Below, in pieces: positions 46,730 through 56,296 of a stretch of 64,000 nucleotides of DNA (the stretch's first letter is position 1; each line of letters begins with the position of its first letter). Origin of the DNA: Byssochlamys sp. IMV 00236 (lineage: Eukaryota > Ascomycota > Eurotiomycetes > Eurotiales > Thermoascaceae). The translations under genes and the position numbers were made by a program. The notes under the pieces were generated by a model, which was given only the letters and a program-made list of their open reading frames with translations, was not told where the DNA came from and made no database searches. The stretch is from contig MSJH02000479.1 in assembly GCA_001931875.2 (NCBI GenBank), positions 1 through 64,000 of the forward strand, given 5' to 3'.

Positions 46730-48599
46730 ATGACACCGCCGGTACGTACAGGTCTTTGCAATCTCAATTTCGCTTCGTCTCTCTCCCCGTTGCGTCTTCC
46801 AAACCCCGCAGCGGGCGCGCTCTTTGGCTGACTGTGTGCCCTGTGACTAATTTGTGTCGGTGATTTCGAGACAGGCCACAGTACAACCCTCGTTGGAGAT
46901 TGCGCGCGATGTTGTTGCGCGGTCGAGAGGCGCCAAGTTCCCTCCCAATCTCCTTCCTCTCTCTGCGTCCATTCCGGCGGACCTGTTGACTCCGACGTTG
47001 GCGTATTTGAAGATTGCTGCGAAGTGAGTAGTGGTAAACTGGCGTTCTATGGGCAGATCTCGCTGCTTGGGCCCCTTTCGCGAATAGTATGCTGATTGGA
47101 GGATGCGTGGCGGGTTACAGGTCGAAATTGTCCTTCCTCTACGAGAGCGCGGCGACGACGGAGACGATTGGGAGATACAGTTTCGTGGGAGCAGGTTGGT
47201 GCCGCACTGTCCAGGATTCTTTGTTGACTATTCCCGGACACAAGCTGATATACGATTGTCGGGAAAAGACCCCAGGAAAGTGTTAAAGACCGGTCCCGGT
47301 CATGGCCCTGAGTGCGATCCGCTGCCACTCCTCGAGGAGGAGCTGGATCAGTTCCGCGTTGCAACGGTACCAGGACTTATCCTGCCTCCCTTGAACGGAG
47401 GAGCGATTGGCTACGTGGGATATGACTGCGTCAGATATTTCGAACCCAAGACGGCCCGGCCGCTCAAGGATGTCCTCGGTGTCCCGGAGTCGTTTTTCAT
47501 GCTATTTGACACTATCATCGCGTTCGACCACTTCTTCCAGGTTGTCAAGGTCATCACCTACGTCCCCATCCCCGCGGATGATTCAGAACTGGAAGCTTCG
47601 TATCGCAAGGGCCAGGAAGTCATACAAAAGACTATTGATGTGCTGCTGCGACCAGACACCCCGCTGCCTCCGCAGCCGCCGATCAAACCCAACCAGGAGT
47701 ATACGTCGAACATCGGAAGGGAAGGCTACGAGAAACATGTGACGAGTCTGAAGGAGCACATCGTCGTGGGCGATATCTTCCAGGCAGTGCCATCGCAGCG
47801 TCTCGCACGCCCGACGACCTTGCATCCATTTAACCTATTCCGCCACCTGCGCACGGTCAATCCGTCGCCCTACCTGTTCTACATCGACTGCGAAGACTTC
47901 CAGCTGGTGGGAGCCAGTCCCGAGCTTCTGGCGAAGGAGGAGAATGGACGGATCATCTCCCACCCGATTGCGGGCACGGTGAAGCGTGGTAAGACTCCGG
48001 AGGAGGATGCTGCGCTGGCGGAGGAGCTGCGCGGCAGTCTCAAGGACCGCGCCGAGCACGTTATGCTCGTCGACCTGGCGCGCAACGACGTCAACCGGGT
48101 GTGCGACCCCATGACTACGCAGGTGGACCGATTGATGGTGGTCGAGAAGTTCTCTCACGTCCAGCATCTGGTCTCTCAAGTATCCGGTGTGCTCCGTCCC
48201 GGCCAGACTCGCTTCGACGCCTTCCGCTCCATCTTCCCCGCAGGCACCGTGTCGGGTGCGCCGAAAGTGCGCGCCATGCAGCTCATCGCCGAGCTGGAGG
48301 GCGAGAAACGAGGCGTGTATGCTGGCGCCGTCGGTTACTTCGGTTTCAACCGTGCCAGCGTGGACGGGTCGACGGAACTGCCGGGCGCGATGGACACGTG
48401 CATTGCGCTGCGGACGATGCTGCTCAAGGACGGGGTCGCATACCTGCAAGCGGGCGGTGGTATCGTGTTCGACTCGGACCCGTATGACGAGTATGTCGAA
48501 ACGCTGAACAAGCTGGGGGCCAACATCGCGTGTATCAAGGGTGCGGAGGAGAAGTATCTCCTGCTAGAGCGGGAGGCCGCGGCATCCGAGCAGAGATGA
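46730..48599 (+). CDS. trpE: Anthranilate synthase component I
   Basis: Four exons: a 12-nt first exon 46730-46741 (MTPP), 46875-47023, 47121-47194 and 47269-48599. They join in frame to 521 aa, the usual fungal length. The enzyme converts chorismate to anthranilate, the first committed step to tryptophan, using ammonia from the glutamine amidotransferase partner. The N-terminal regulatory part has SFLYESAATTETIGRYSFVGA, a variant of the LLES tryptophan-feedback motif (LYES; the Ser is retained). The C-terminal chorismate-binding domain has PSPYLFYIDC, HPIAGTVKRGKTPEED, DRAEHVMLVDLARNDVNRVC and FPAGTVSGAPKVRAMQLI. A cytosolic enzyme is expected. Confidence 0.95.
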
Positions 48600-50444
48600 A
48601 AAAAAAAGAACGAATTCAGCATATAAATTAGAATGTTACGATGACCGGAAGAAATGGTGCATTAATTTATTTTCGAGGACGGAGGCGTCTGATTTGCGAG
48701 GCTTCTTATCTAAAAGCTGTGCTTTTCTTTTTTCCCTTCTGCATTCCGGTGTGGATTCTGCTCCTGCATCGTGACCATATCATATCTCATTTACTCTAGT
48801 TACCTCATTACCTCATGAGACTTTTCCATAGGACATATACATGACTTTAGTATATACTATGAGTATGAGTCGAGCCAATGATTGTATGGTAAAGTAAGGT
48901 CTTGATCTAGAGTCTGATAGGGAATAGGCCCGGCATCGTGCATATTAGGTAGTATGTACTGTGAGGTCATAAATAGAATGAATGAACCGTCAAGTTACGA
49001 CGAATTGAGAGCGTTAACTCATACGAGAAACTAGTTAACTATTATTACTGGAAGAATAATACTATTGAATAAAAGTTAACCGGTGACAAAATAATAATTT
49101 ATTTTACAGCATAGCACGCAACACTGACTCACTGACTCTCTCTCTCCACTGTGATCTTCTACTCCATAAGTAGTAGAGTTAAGAGAAGATCGACCAGATG
49201 GTTGTTCAACAGCTCAGGAGTTGTCCAGAGTTTCTAGAAGCGCCAAGCTAAGTAGTAATTAACTACCTAGGTAAATAATGTAAAACCGTGACGCCGTCCA
49301 AGGAAAAAGTGATAATCAAGACAAGAAAACGACGATGACGTCGTTTGGTAGCGAACTTCGAGTAATTAATGTGTTTTGCTTTGATTGTCCTATTCAACTG
49401 GTTATGGTAATTGGAAACTCCTCTAGCGTCTGGGCTATCTAGGCATCTCTTTTTATTCGATTTATGGTCGAGCAAGACAGACGACGAAAGCGAGGTGTGG
49501 CTGAGTGAAGAATTATGGTTTCCTATTAGTTAAGTTAACTAATTAACTAGTTAAAGTAAGTAGTTAATAATAGGATAAATTGGTTGGTAGAGTATTCTGT
49601 AAAAGCATCAGTTGAGTTGTTCTGTTCTTGTTCTCTTGTTCCCTTCAGGCCCCAGGGTGACGAACGAACATCCTTCTTCTAAGTACCGGCACTCCGGATG
49701 AGTTGGGTTGGCAGGATTTGAGAAAAAGGAGAGGATTCTAGAACGAGCTGCAGGAACAGGAAAAATAATAAGAATAAGTTGAATTATCTTCGGAGAGTAA
49801 TAATAAGAATCAGAATCAGAATAAAATCTCCTTGCCATCGTCATTGTCGCCATCCGTGCCTAAATAGTTGAATAATTGAATAACCAATAATCCGTAAGCA
49901 AAGCCACTCGAGTTCGTCACCTCCCAAAACGACCTTCCATCGCCCAACCTCCGCATTCCTCCCTCATCAGCTCAACTAACTAACTAACTAGCCACCCCTT
50001 GTCCCTTTTCCTCTCTCTCTCTCTCTCTCTCTCCCACCAAACTTCCAGTCTTTGCTGGATCCCCTCAACACTGCGATCGCCGGAAGATCGGGACTATCTC
50101 GTGTGTGACCGTATTGACTGCTGGTCGCGTTTTTCTCGCCTCCCGGTCGCCTCATCTCCCCCCGTTTCCTTCCCAAGCGCCCGTCGGGAGGGGTGCATGC
50201 GTGCAACGCCGCAAGCCGGTCTGACGCCCTCTCTCAACCTATAATCAGGAGAAGACAGAATTCCTGGAATCGCAAAGGGGAAGCCATAATTATTCACCGC
50301 GGCGTCGTTCAAACAAATAAATTAGATCGAAAAGAAAAGAAAAGAAAACAAGAGCTGGTTCTCAAACAATAACTATCGGTTCGCATTCAGGGAGTTGGTT
50401 TGGAACAGCCGGTTTTCCACTAGGACCACTACACAGCAACAATC
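48600..50444. other. Intergenic region with palindromes, 1.8 kb
   Basis: No gene seen. It contains an imperfect inverted repeat at 49522-49574 rich in TTAACTAA, A/T-rich (TAA)n-like tracts near 49030-49100 and 49765-49825, and (CT)n at 50010-50033 in the probable leader of the epsin gene. Confidence 0.6.
49522..49574. repeat. Imperfect inverted repeat (CCTATTAGTTAA / TTAATAATAGG)
   Basis: The arms CCTATTA (49522-49528) and TAATAGG (49568-49574) are complementary. The interior is built of TTAACTAA/TTAGTTAA units that are themselves self-complementary. The composition resembles the hairpin at 4387-4430. Confidence 0.6.
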
Positions 50445-52412
50445 ATGTCGAAAGTCGTGCGAAGCGTCAAGAACGTTACCAAGGGGTATTCGTCGGTACA
50501 GATCAAGGTTCGAAATGGTGAGTTCGTCTCTTCGATAACTGAACCTATCGTTCTCTCCTGCAACCGGCCTGCATGGCCACTTGCGACATGCGAGCTTTAT
50601 GGTCGCCTGGGGTGTCGACGCTCCTGAACAAAAGGGGCCTTCCTGCAACGAATCCATCGACTGACATTCGACGTGAATAGCGACAAGTAACGACCCCTGG
50701 GGCCCGACGGGCACTGAGATGGCCGAGATCGCGGCCCTGACCTTCAACAAGTAGGTCGCCTTCCAGACCGCTTTCAGTGATGGGGGATTCGCATCGTGCT
50801 GACCTACTGTTCCTTTTCAGTCCCACTGATTTCTACGAGATTATGGATATGTTGGACAAGCGACTCAACGACAAGGGCAAGAACTGGCGCCATGTGTTGA
50901 AGTCGTTGAAGGTTCTCGACTACTGTCTCCACGAAGGCTCCGAGCTCGTCGTCACCTGGGCCCGGAAGAACGTCTACATCATCAAGACTCTGCGCGAGTT
51001 TCAATACATCGATGACGACGGCAGAGATGTCGGTCAGAACGGTGAGTTGGCTAGATGGACGGGATCAGGGCTTCGACGTGGCTAATGGGTTGATAGTCCG
51101 TGTTTCTGCCAAGGAGCTTACAGCGCTCATCATGGACGAGGAAAGACTACGGAGCGAGCGATCGGACCGGAAACTCTGGAAGTCGCGCGTGAGCGGCCTG
51201 GATGATTATCATGGCTTCGGAAACGAGCCCATTCGCCGGCCAGAGCGACGCGAGCGCAGACCCCGCAATGATGACGATGATGAAGAGTACCGCAAGGCGA
51301 TCGAGGCCAGCAAGGCGGAAGCAGAGGAGGAGCGCAGGCGCCGCGAGAAGGCGAAGATGGCCGCCGAGGAGGATGACGACTTGGCCAAGGCGATCAAGCT
51401 GAGCAAGGAAGAGGAGGAACTGCGGAGACGCGAGCTCGAGGAAAGCAATGCTCAATCGCTGTTCGACGACACTCCCGCCCAGGTGCAACCCACCGGTTAC
51501 AACCAGGGTTACCAGCAGCAGCCTGCCGTCGACTGGTTTGGCAACCCCGTGGACACTCAACAGCCCATGACGACGGGTTATCTGAACAACCAGTATGCGC
51601 AACCGACTGGGTTCCAGACCCAGCCCACCGGCTACCAGAACGGATACACCAACGGCTTGCAGATGCAGCCCACCGGCTACAACCAGATGCAGTACAGCCA
51701 AGCTCAGAGCTCTTTCCTGCAGCCTCAACCCACGCTGCAGCCGCAACAGACTGCCTTCTCCAACAACCCGTACGGCACCGATGTCTGGGGGCAGCAGCAA
51801 CAACAGCAACAGCCACAGCAGCAGCAGAACGACTATCTGCAGCCCGGTAGCCATAACCCGTGGGCCGGCCAGCAACCGTCCGCTGAGGCCCTCAAGCCGA
51901 TGCCCACTGGGTCTAACAACCCGTTCGCTTCGTCGTTCACGCGCCAGCAGCTCCAGACCCAAAGTCAGCCGCAGCGGCCGCAACCTCCCAGTCTCAACAC
52001 TCTGGCTGAGGAGCGAACGACGACACAGTTCAACAATACGGCCAACAACCCGATTCTCAACTACCGGGCACCCTCGCCGCCCAGAAGCACCCCGCCCCAG
52101 GTCAACCAGGACCCGCATGTTGCTCGTCTCAATGCACTGTTGGCCACTGGTGAAGGACAGGATACCTTTGGTAATGTGGGTGATCTGCGTATTCCGGCCC
52201 AGCACACGGCTCCGGGTACCTTCGTCAACTCGGCCGGTCAAGGTCTGGACCGTCTCCGCGCACAGCAGACGGGCAACAACCCGTTCCTGACGCAGTCATT
52301 TACCGGAGTTCCGCGCCAGACCGGATATATGCAGCAGAACGTCAACCCATATGGGGGCCAGCAGGGTTTCCAACAGCAGCCTCAGCAGGGTGGCAGCTTG
52401 ATTGACCTGTAG
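50445..52412 (+). CDS. Epsin (ENTH-domain clathrin adaptor, Ent1/2-like)
   Basis: Four exons (50445-50517, 50681-50750, 50821-51041, 51097-52412) encode 559 aa. Residues 1-150 are an ENTH domain (VVRSVKNVTKGYSSVQIKVR, SNDPWGPTGTEMAEIA, FYEIMDMLDKRLNDKGKNWR, LKSLKVLDYCLHEGSE). Two ubiquitin-interacting motifs follow (EEYRKAIEASKAEAEE; DDLAKAIKLSKEEEE). The rest is Gln/Pro/Asn-rich with repeated QPTGY units, EH-domain-binding NPF motifs (SNNPFASS, GNNPFLTQ) and a C-terminal LIDL clathrin-box-like end. Epsins bind PtdIns(4,5)P2 and clathrin at endocytic sites. Two perfect LxxQxTG matches (LQMQPTG, LRAQQTG) are consensus sites of Ark1/Prk1-type actin-regulating kinases. Confidence 0.95.
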
Positions 52413-53687
52413 GGGGGGTTTGTATGGTGGTGGTACAAGAGTGAGATTAGGCCGCTGGGTGGACATATATGGTGGTAGTTGTGATGAGGACATAGCCGGC
52501 CCTCTCCTATTTTACAAACCGTTGGTACTATGCTGGTTGCTTGCTTTGAATTCGGACTGGGAGCGTTGTCTCTTTGATGGGTTTCCTGATACCAAAGGGG
52601 GTATTTCTTCTTGCTGCGTTGGGACAAGATGGTAATTCTTACGGTTCCTTTTTCTATTTCTTTTCCTTTGGTTCTAGTTCTTGCATCTGTCTCATTCCAA
52701 GCTTCTGTACTGTCCTGTCTGTCATACTGTATGCAAATATGCGTCATCAGAAAAGAAAAAAGTACAGTACAGGGATACAGTATCCGACCAGATACCTTTT
52801 TTCTTTCTATTCCCCTCCTTTCGAGCTTCCATTTCTTGTGACATTGACTTCTCATCCCATACTACATACCACATCCTGTTTTCTTTCTTATGTCGATATA
52901 CATATACATACTTCTCTCCACAGGCACAATCGCGCGCGCACACACACACACACACACATACACACAACGAGCTATCCCACCATACTCTCTCATCTCACTC
53001 GAACCTACGGGACTATGTCTTGTCATTTTCTTTCCTTTGCTTATGTCTCTATCTGCTGTCTCATTAGGTTAGCTTAGCTTTCTTATTTTTCTATAGTCTT
53101 TAGTATTATTATTATTTATTCCATATTGCTAGTTACCTGTTGACTAGTTGTAGAAGTGTATTTGCAAGTATATAACGCACAGTACATAGAGATTTACGTA
53201 CTAGCCTTATGGATCTATTAGGTTTATTAGGTTTAGTTCTGCTCAGTAGATCCGTTTATCTTAACTTGTTTAGTTAGTTGGTTGTTTTTCGTTGACTTTG
53301 CTAAATTTCCTTGCTCGTTTACCCCTGATTATTATTACTCAGTATTACTGAGTAACTAAATATTAATTAACTAAGTTCGGGCGTCTAAATCTCACATACT
53401 AGTATTGCGTCTCGGGTTCCAGTTTGACTATGCAGTGACACTAACGGCAGAGGTCGAACCTATAATTTCGATATCAAATAGGCTTCCACATTAAAATATC
53501 AATAATAAAGTCTTGAGATCTCAATGTATGCAGTCTAGAAGAGAATCACGTGATGCAAGGTCATTGTTCTTGTCTACTGCTTTCTGTTGTTCTCACATCT
53601 TCATCCATACATGGCGGTGATCACATTCGTTCTGTTCTTCCATTTCGGGAACTCTATTTAATCAGCCTGCTCCTTTCGCTTCAGATA
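52413..53687. other. Intergenic region with CG/CA microsatellite
   Basis: Epsin 3' flank. A (CG)4 (CA)n microsatellite runs over about 52931-52966. Pyrimidine-rich open frames here are low-complexity. No gene recognised. Confidence 0.6.
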
Positions 53688-55344
53688 ATGTTACCGTCTT
53701 TTCTACGCTCTCTACCCCGGCTGGGACGGACATGGAAAGCCCGTCACCTTTTCCAATCCGAACTTTACCCGCATACCAGTAAGCCAGAAAATCGAAGAGG
53801 TATCGAGACAATTCCAGATTATATTGCTTCGCGGTATTATCCTGCTCGAATAGGAGATGTTCTTAACGACCAGTATCAGATCGTAGGAAAACTGGGGTTT
53901 GGAACTAGCTCGACAGTATGGCTTGCGCGGGATATAAAGTGAGCATTGCCCTATGGAAGTACTGTACATAACCGTCCCGGAATAGATGCGCTTGCTTGCT
54001 TACACAGTAGAACGATAGCTATCGTCGATACGTCACCATCAAAATCCTTATTAGGTCCGCATCTCTAGGAGAGCAATTGGATGATGAGCTCCGGATGTAT
54101 GTATAACCGAATAGAGACCGGTTCCAAATACCATCCAGGTCGCGACGCCGTTAAGGTCGTTACTTGATTCTTTCGATCTTGATGGATCAGGGGGATAAAT
54201 ATCGCTGCCTTGTTCATCCCCCATGATGGGAGAGCATGTGGATGTTTCTGCACCGAAACCCCGTGCGAAGGCTACCTGCGCCGGTATTAGCGTTTATGCT
54301 CAAACGTCTGTTTTTTGGCCCTGGATTATCTGCATACAAAATATCAGGTTATACATACTGGTATTTATTATATATTTATATACACTTACTCGGAACTTAC
54401 CACTCCCTCCTCCCTGCCTCCCTTCCTTCCTTCCTTGCTTGCATTCATGCATGATGTACTTACGTATGAATCCTACCAGACATCAAAGCCGACAATATCA
54501 TGCTCGGCATCGCCGATGATTCTGTCTTCAGTGCCTTCACACAGAATGAGCTTTATAGACCCTTTGTCCGAGGAAAGAGCTAGATGGAAGAACAATCTAC
54601 ATGTCCCGAGAACTCAGAATGCCCAGGGAATAGGCCGCGCCGGTCCTATGCGACTTTGGTGGCGGCAGAGAGAATATGGAAGATATCCAGCCTGATGTCT
54701 ATCGAGCGCCGGAGGTGATTCTCGAAGTTCCATGGACCTATAGTGTTGATATATGGAATGTGGGATGATGTATGGTAAGTTAAGGAATAAGTCTGCTATA
54801 AAACAAACAAAACTACAAAAAAAAAAAAAAAAAAAATCTCTCTAACCATAAACCTTGCCTTGTCTTGTCTTGCATACAGATCTAGAACATATTCTTCGAA
54901 GGCGAATCCTTATTCACCGGACTTGACCCAAAATCCCATACATACTTATCGAAGTCAAGCCCACCTCGCTGAGATGATACTTAAGGTTACTTGGCCCCGC
55001 TCCGCCCACTCTCTTCTTGCTCGAGGAAGACTTAAGTCATAAATTCTTTTCTGACGAAGGTAACTAACTAAGCTCCAATAATCCCCCCACCTTAGTCACT
55101 CAGTAACTCTAACTGATTTTTTATTATTGTTGTAGGTAATTTCCGCGCTGAAGATATGGTAAAAGATCGGATTCCGCTTGAGAGCAGAGAGAGAAACTAC
55201 TCTTGAAGAAAAAAGGAGGAGAGAACAAGGCCAGTTTCTTACGTCTGATAACGGAAGATATTGCAGTGGGAACCAGATAAGCGTAGCTCTGCTAGGGAAC
55301 TTCAAGATGATGAATGGATTCGTAAGAATCTAGAGAGTAGGTAG
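53688..55344 (+). pseudogene. SR-protein-kinase (SRPK)-like pseudogene, full length, heavily frameshifted
   Basis: Exon 1 (53688-53938) is intact: IGDVLNDQYQIVGKLGFGTS is the SRPK glycine-loop region. From about 54010 to 55344 every conserved SRPK block can be read, but in different frames: RYVTIKILIRS, YHPGRDAV, MWMFLHRNPVRRLPAPVLA, ALDYLHTKYQVIHT, DIKADNIMLGIADDS, GRTIYMSRELRMP, DIQPDVYRAPEVILEVPWTY, FEGESLFTG, YRSQAHLAEMI and ILQWEPDKRSSARELQDDEW. Lesions seen include a GTAT tandem duplication near 54097, TGA at 54224-54226, a frame change at the T-run 54311-54316, TAG at 54632-54634 and TGA at 54766-54768. Intron remnants keep GT..AG ends. An active SRPK would phosphorylate SR-type RNA-binding proteins; this copy cannot. 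Confidence 0.88.
54818..54836 (+). repeat. Poly-A tract of 19
   Basis: Nineteen consecutive A residues inside an intron remnant of the SRPK-like pseudogene. It is not a processed-pseudogene tail, because introns are still present. Confidence 0.8.
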
Positions 55345-56296
55345 GTAGGTAGGTAGATGTTTGAAGGATTCATAAGCTTGCTAAGCACATGAGAAGTGCA
55401 ACAGGTACTTACTTAGATATATATATAGCCTGAAAATCGTAAATGAACATCATCAATATAATTAGGTAGTTAACACTGACGGAGGGAAAGGGAAGCTCGA
55501 GAGTCCCAAGTTGTATTGTATTGTATTGTATTGTGCATATATAGATGTAATAATAGCAAGTATATAGAACAAGCATCTGTATCGCGAAATGCCTTCGGAA
55601 CTGGCCCTTCCTATTTTAGCAGTCCGGGTATCGAAATTAACCTGATTTGAAACAAGTTACTAGTAGCTACATGCCGCCAAGATGCGCGACGCTAAACTCG
55701 TGCGCAAACGCGCGGATTGAGAGACAGGATTATTTAGTTTGGTTGTATAGAAAAGAAAGGCCATTTTAACCTTCTATACTTAAGTAACTCAGGCAAGGAA
55801 GGCTGGCCGGGATACTGGAATTGATTTATGTTATATCGATGTTAGAAATCGACGAGGGCTTCCGTGCTGATCTAAGTACGTTGTGAATGGGATGACAAAA
55901 CGGCTTCGAATATCAACTGAATGGAGCTAGGCTCGTCCTAAAGCATTTGCAACGACAATATTTGAGGAGAAAAGGCCGCGCCAGTACCAAGGCGCAGAGT
56001 CCCTTGGATTTGGTATATTGACGTGCAAAACAATCGCATTAAATACATACATGAGAAAAGAAGTCACCCGACTTCGAACCAACAGCAGAGGCACCTCTAA
56101 AAGTCAGGGGTCAAAAACGAACACAGGGTATTGCCGTGGGAAGTGATGAATTAATGAACCGACCGAACATCTGCAAACCGGTCAAAAGAAGGCATGCATA
56201 AGAGCCAGCCAGAGAAGGTGGTGATTTAAATGGCATAGGAATAATAATCATGTCAACAGGCGCCGGGAATCCAACATAAGACCGTGTCATTCGTCA
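55345..56296. other. Intergenic region with short tandem repeats
   Basis: No gene seen. A (GTAG)5 repeat at 55337-55356 overlaps the pseudogene end, and a (TTGTA)4 repeat lies at 55511-55534. The rest is the 3' flank of the XMAP215-like gene. Confidence 0.6.

Noticed and set aside
47835..48449. 204-codon minus-strand open frame
   Set aside because: Antisense to the chorismate-binding domain of anthranilate synthase.
52574..53077. 167-codon open frame with His/Thr repeats
   Set aside because: Translation of the CA microsatellite and pyrimidine-rich epsin 3' flank.
54818..54836. Poly-A tract as evidence of a processed pseudogene
   Set aside because: The SRPK-like pseudogene retains introns and the tract lies inside one of them, so retrotransposition is not supported.
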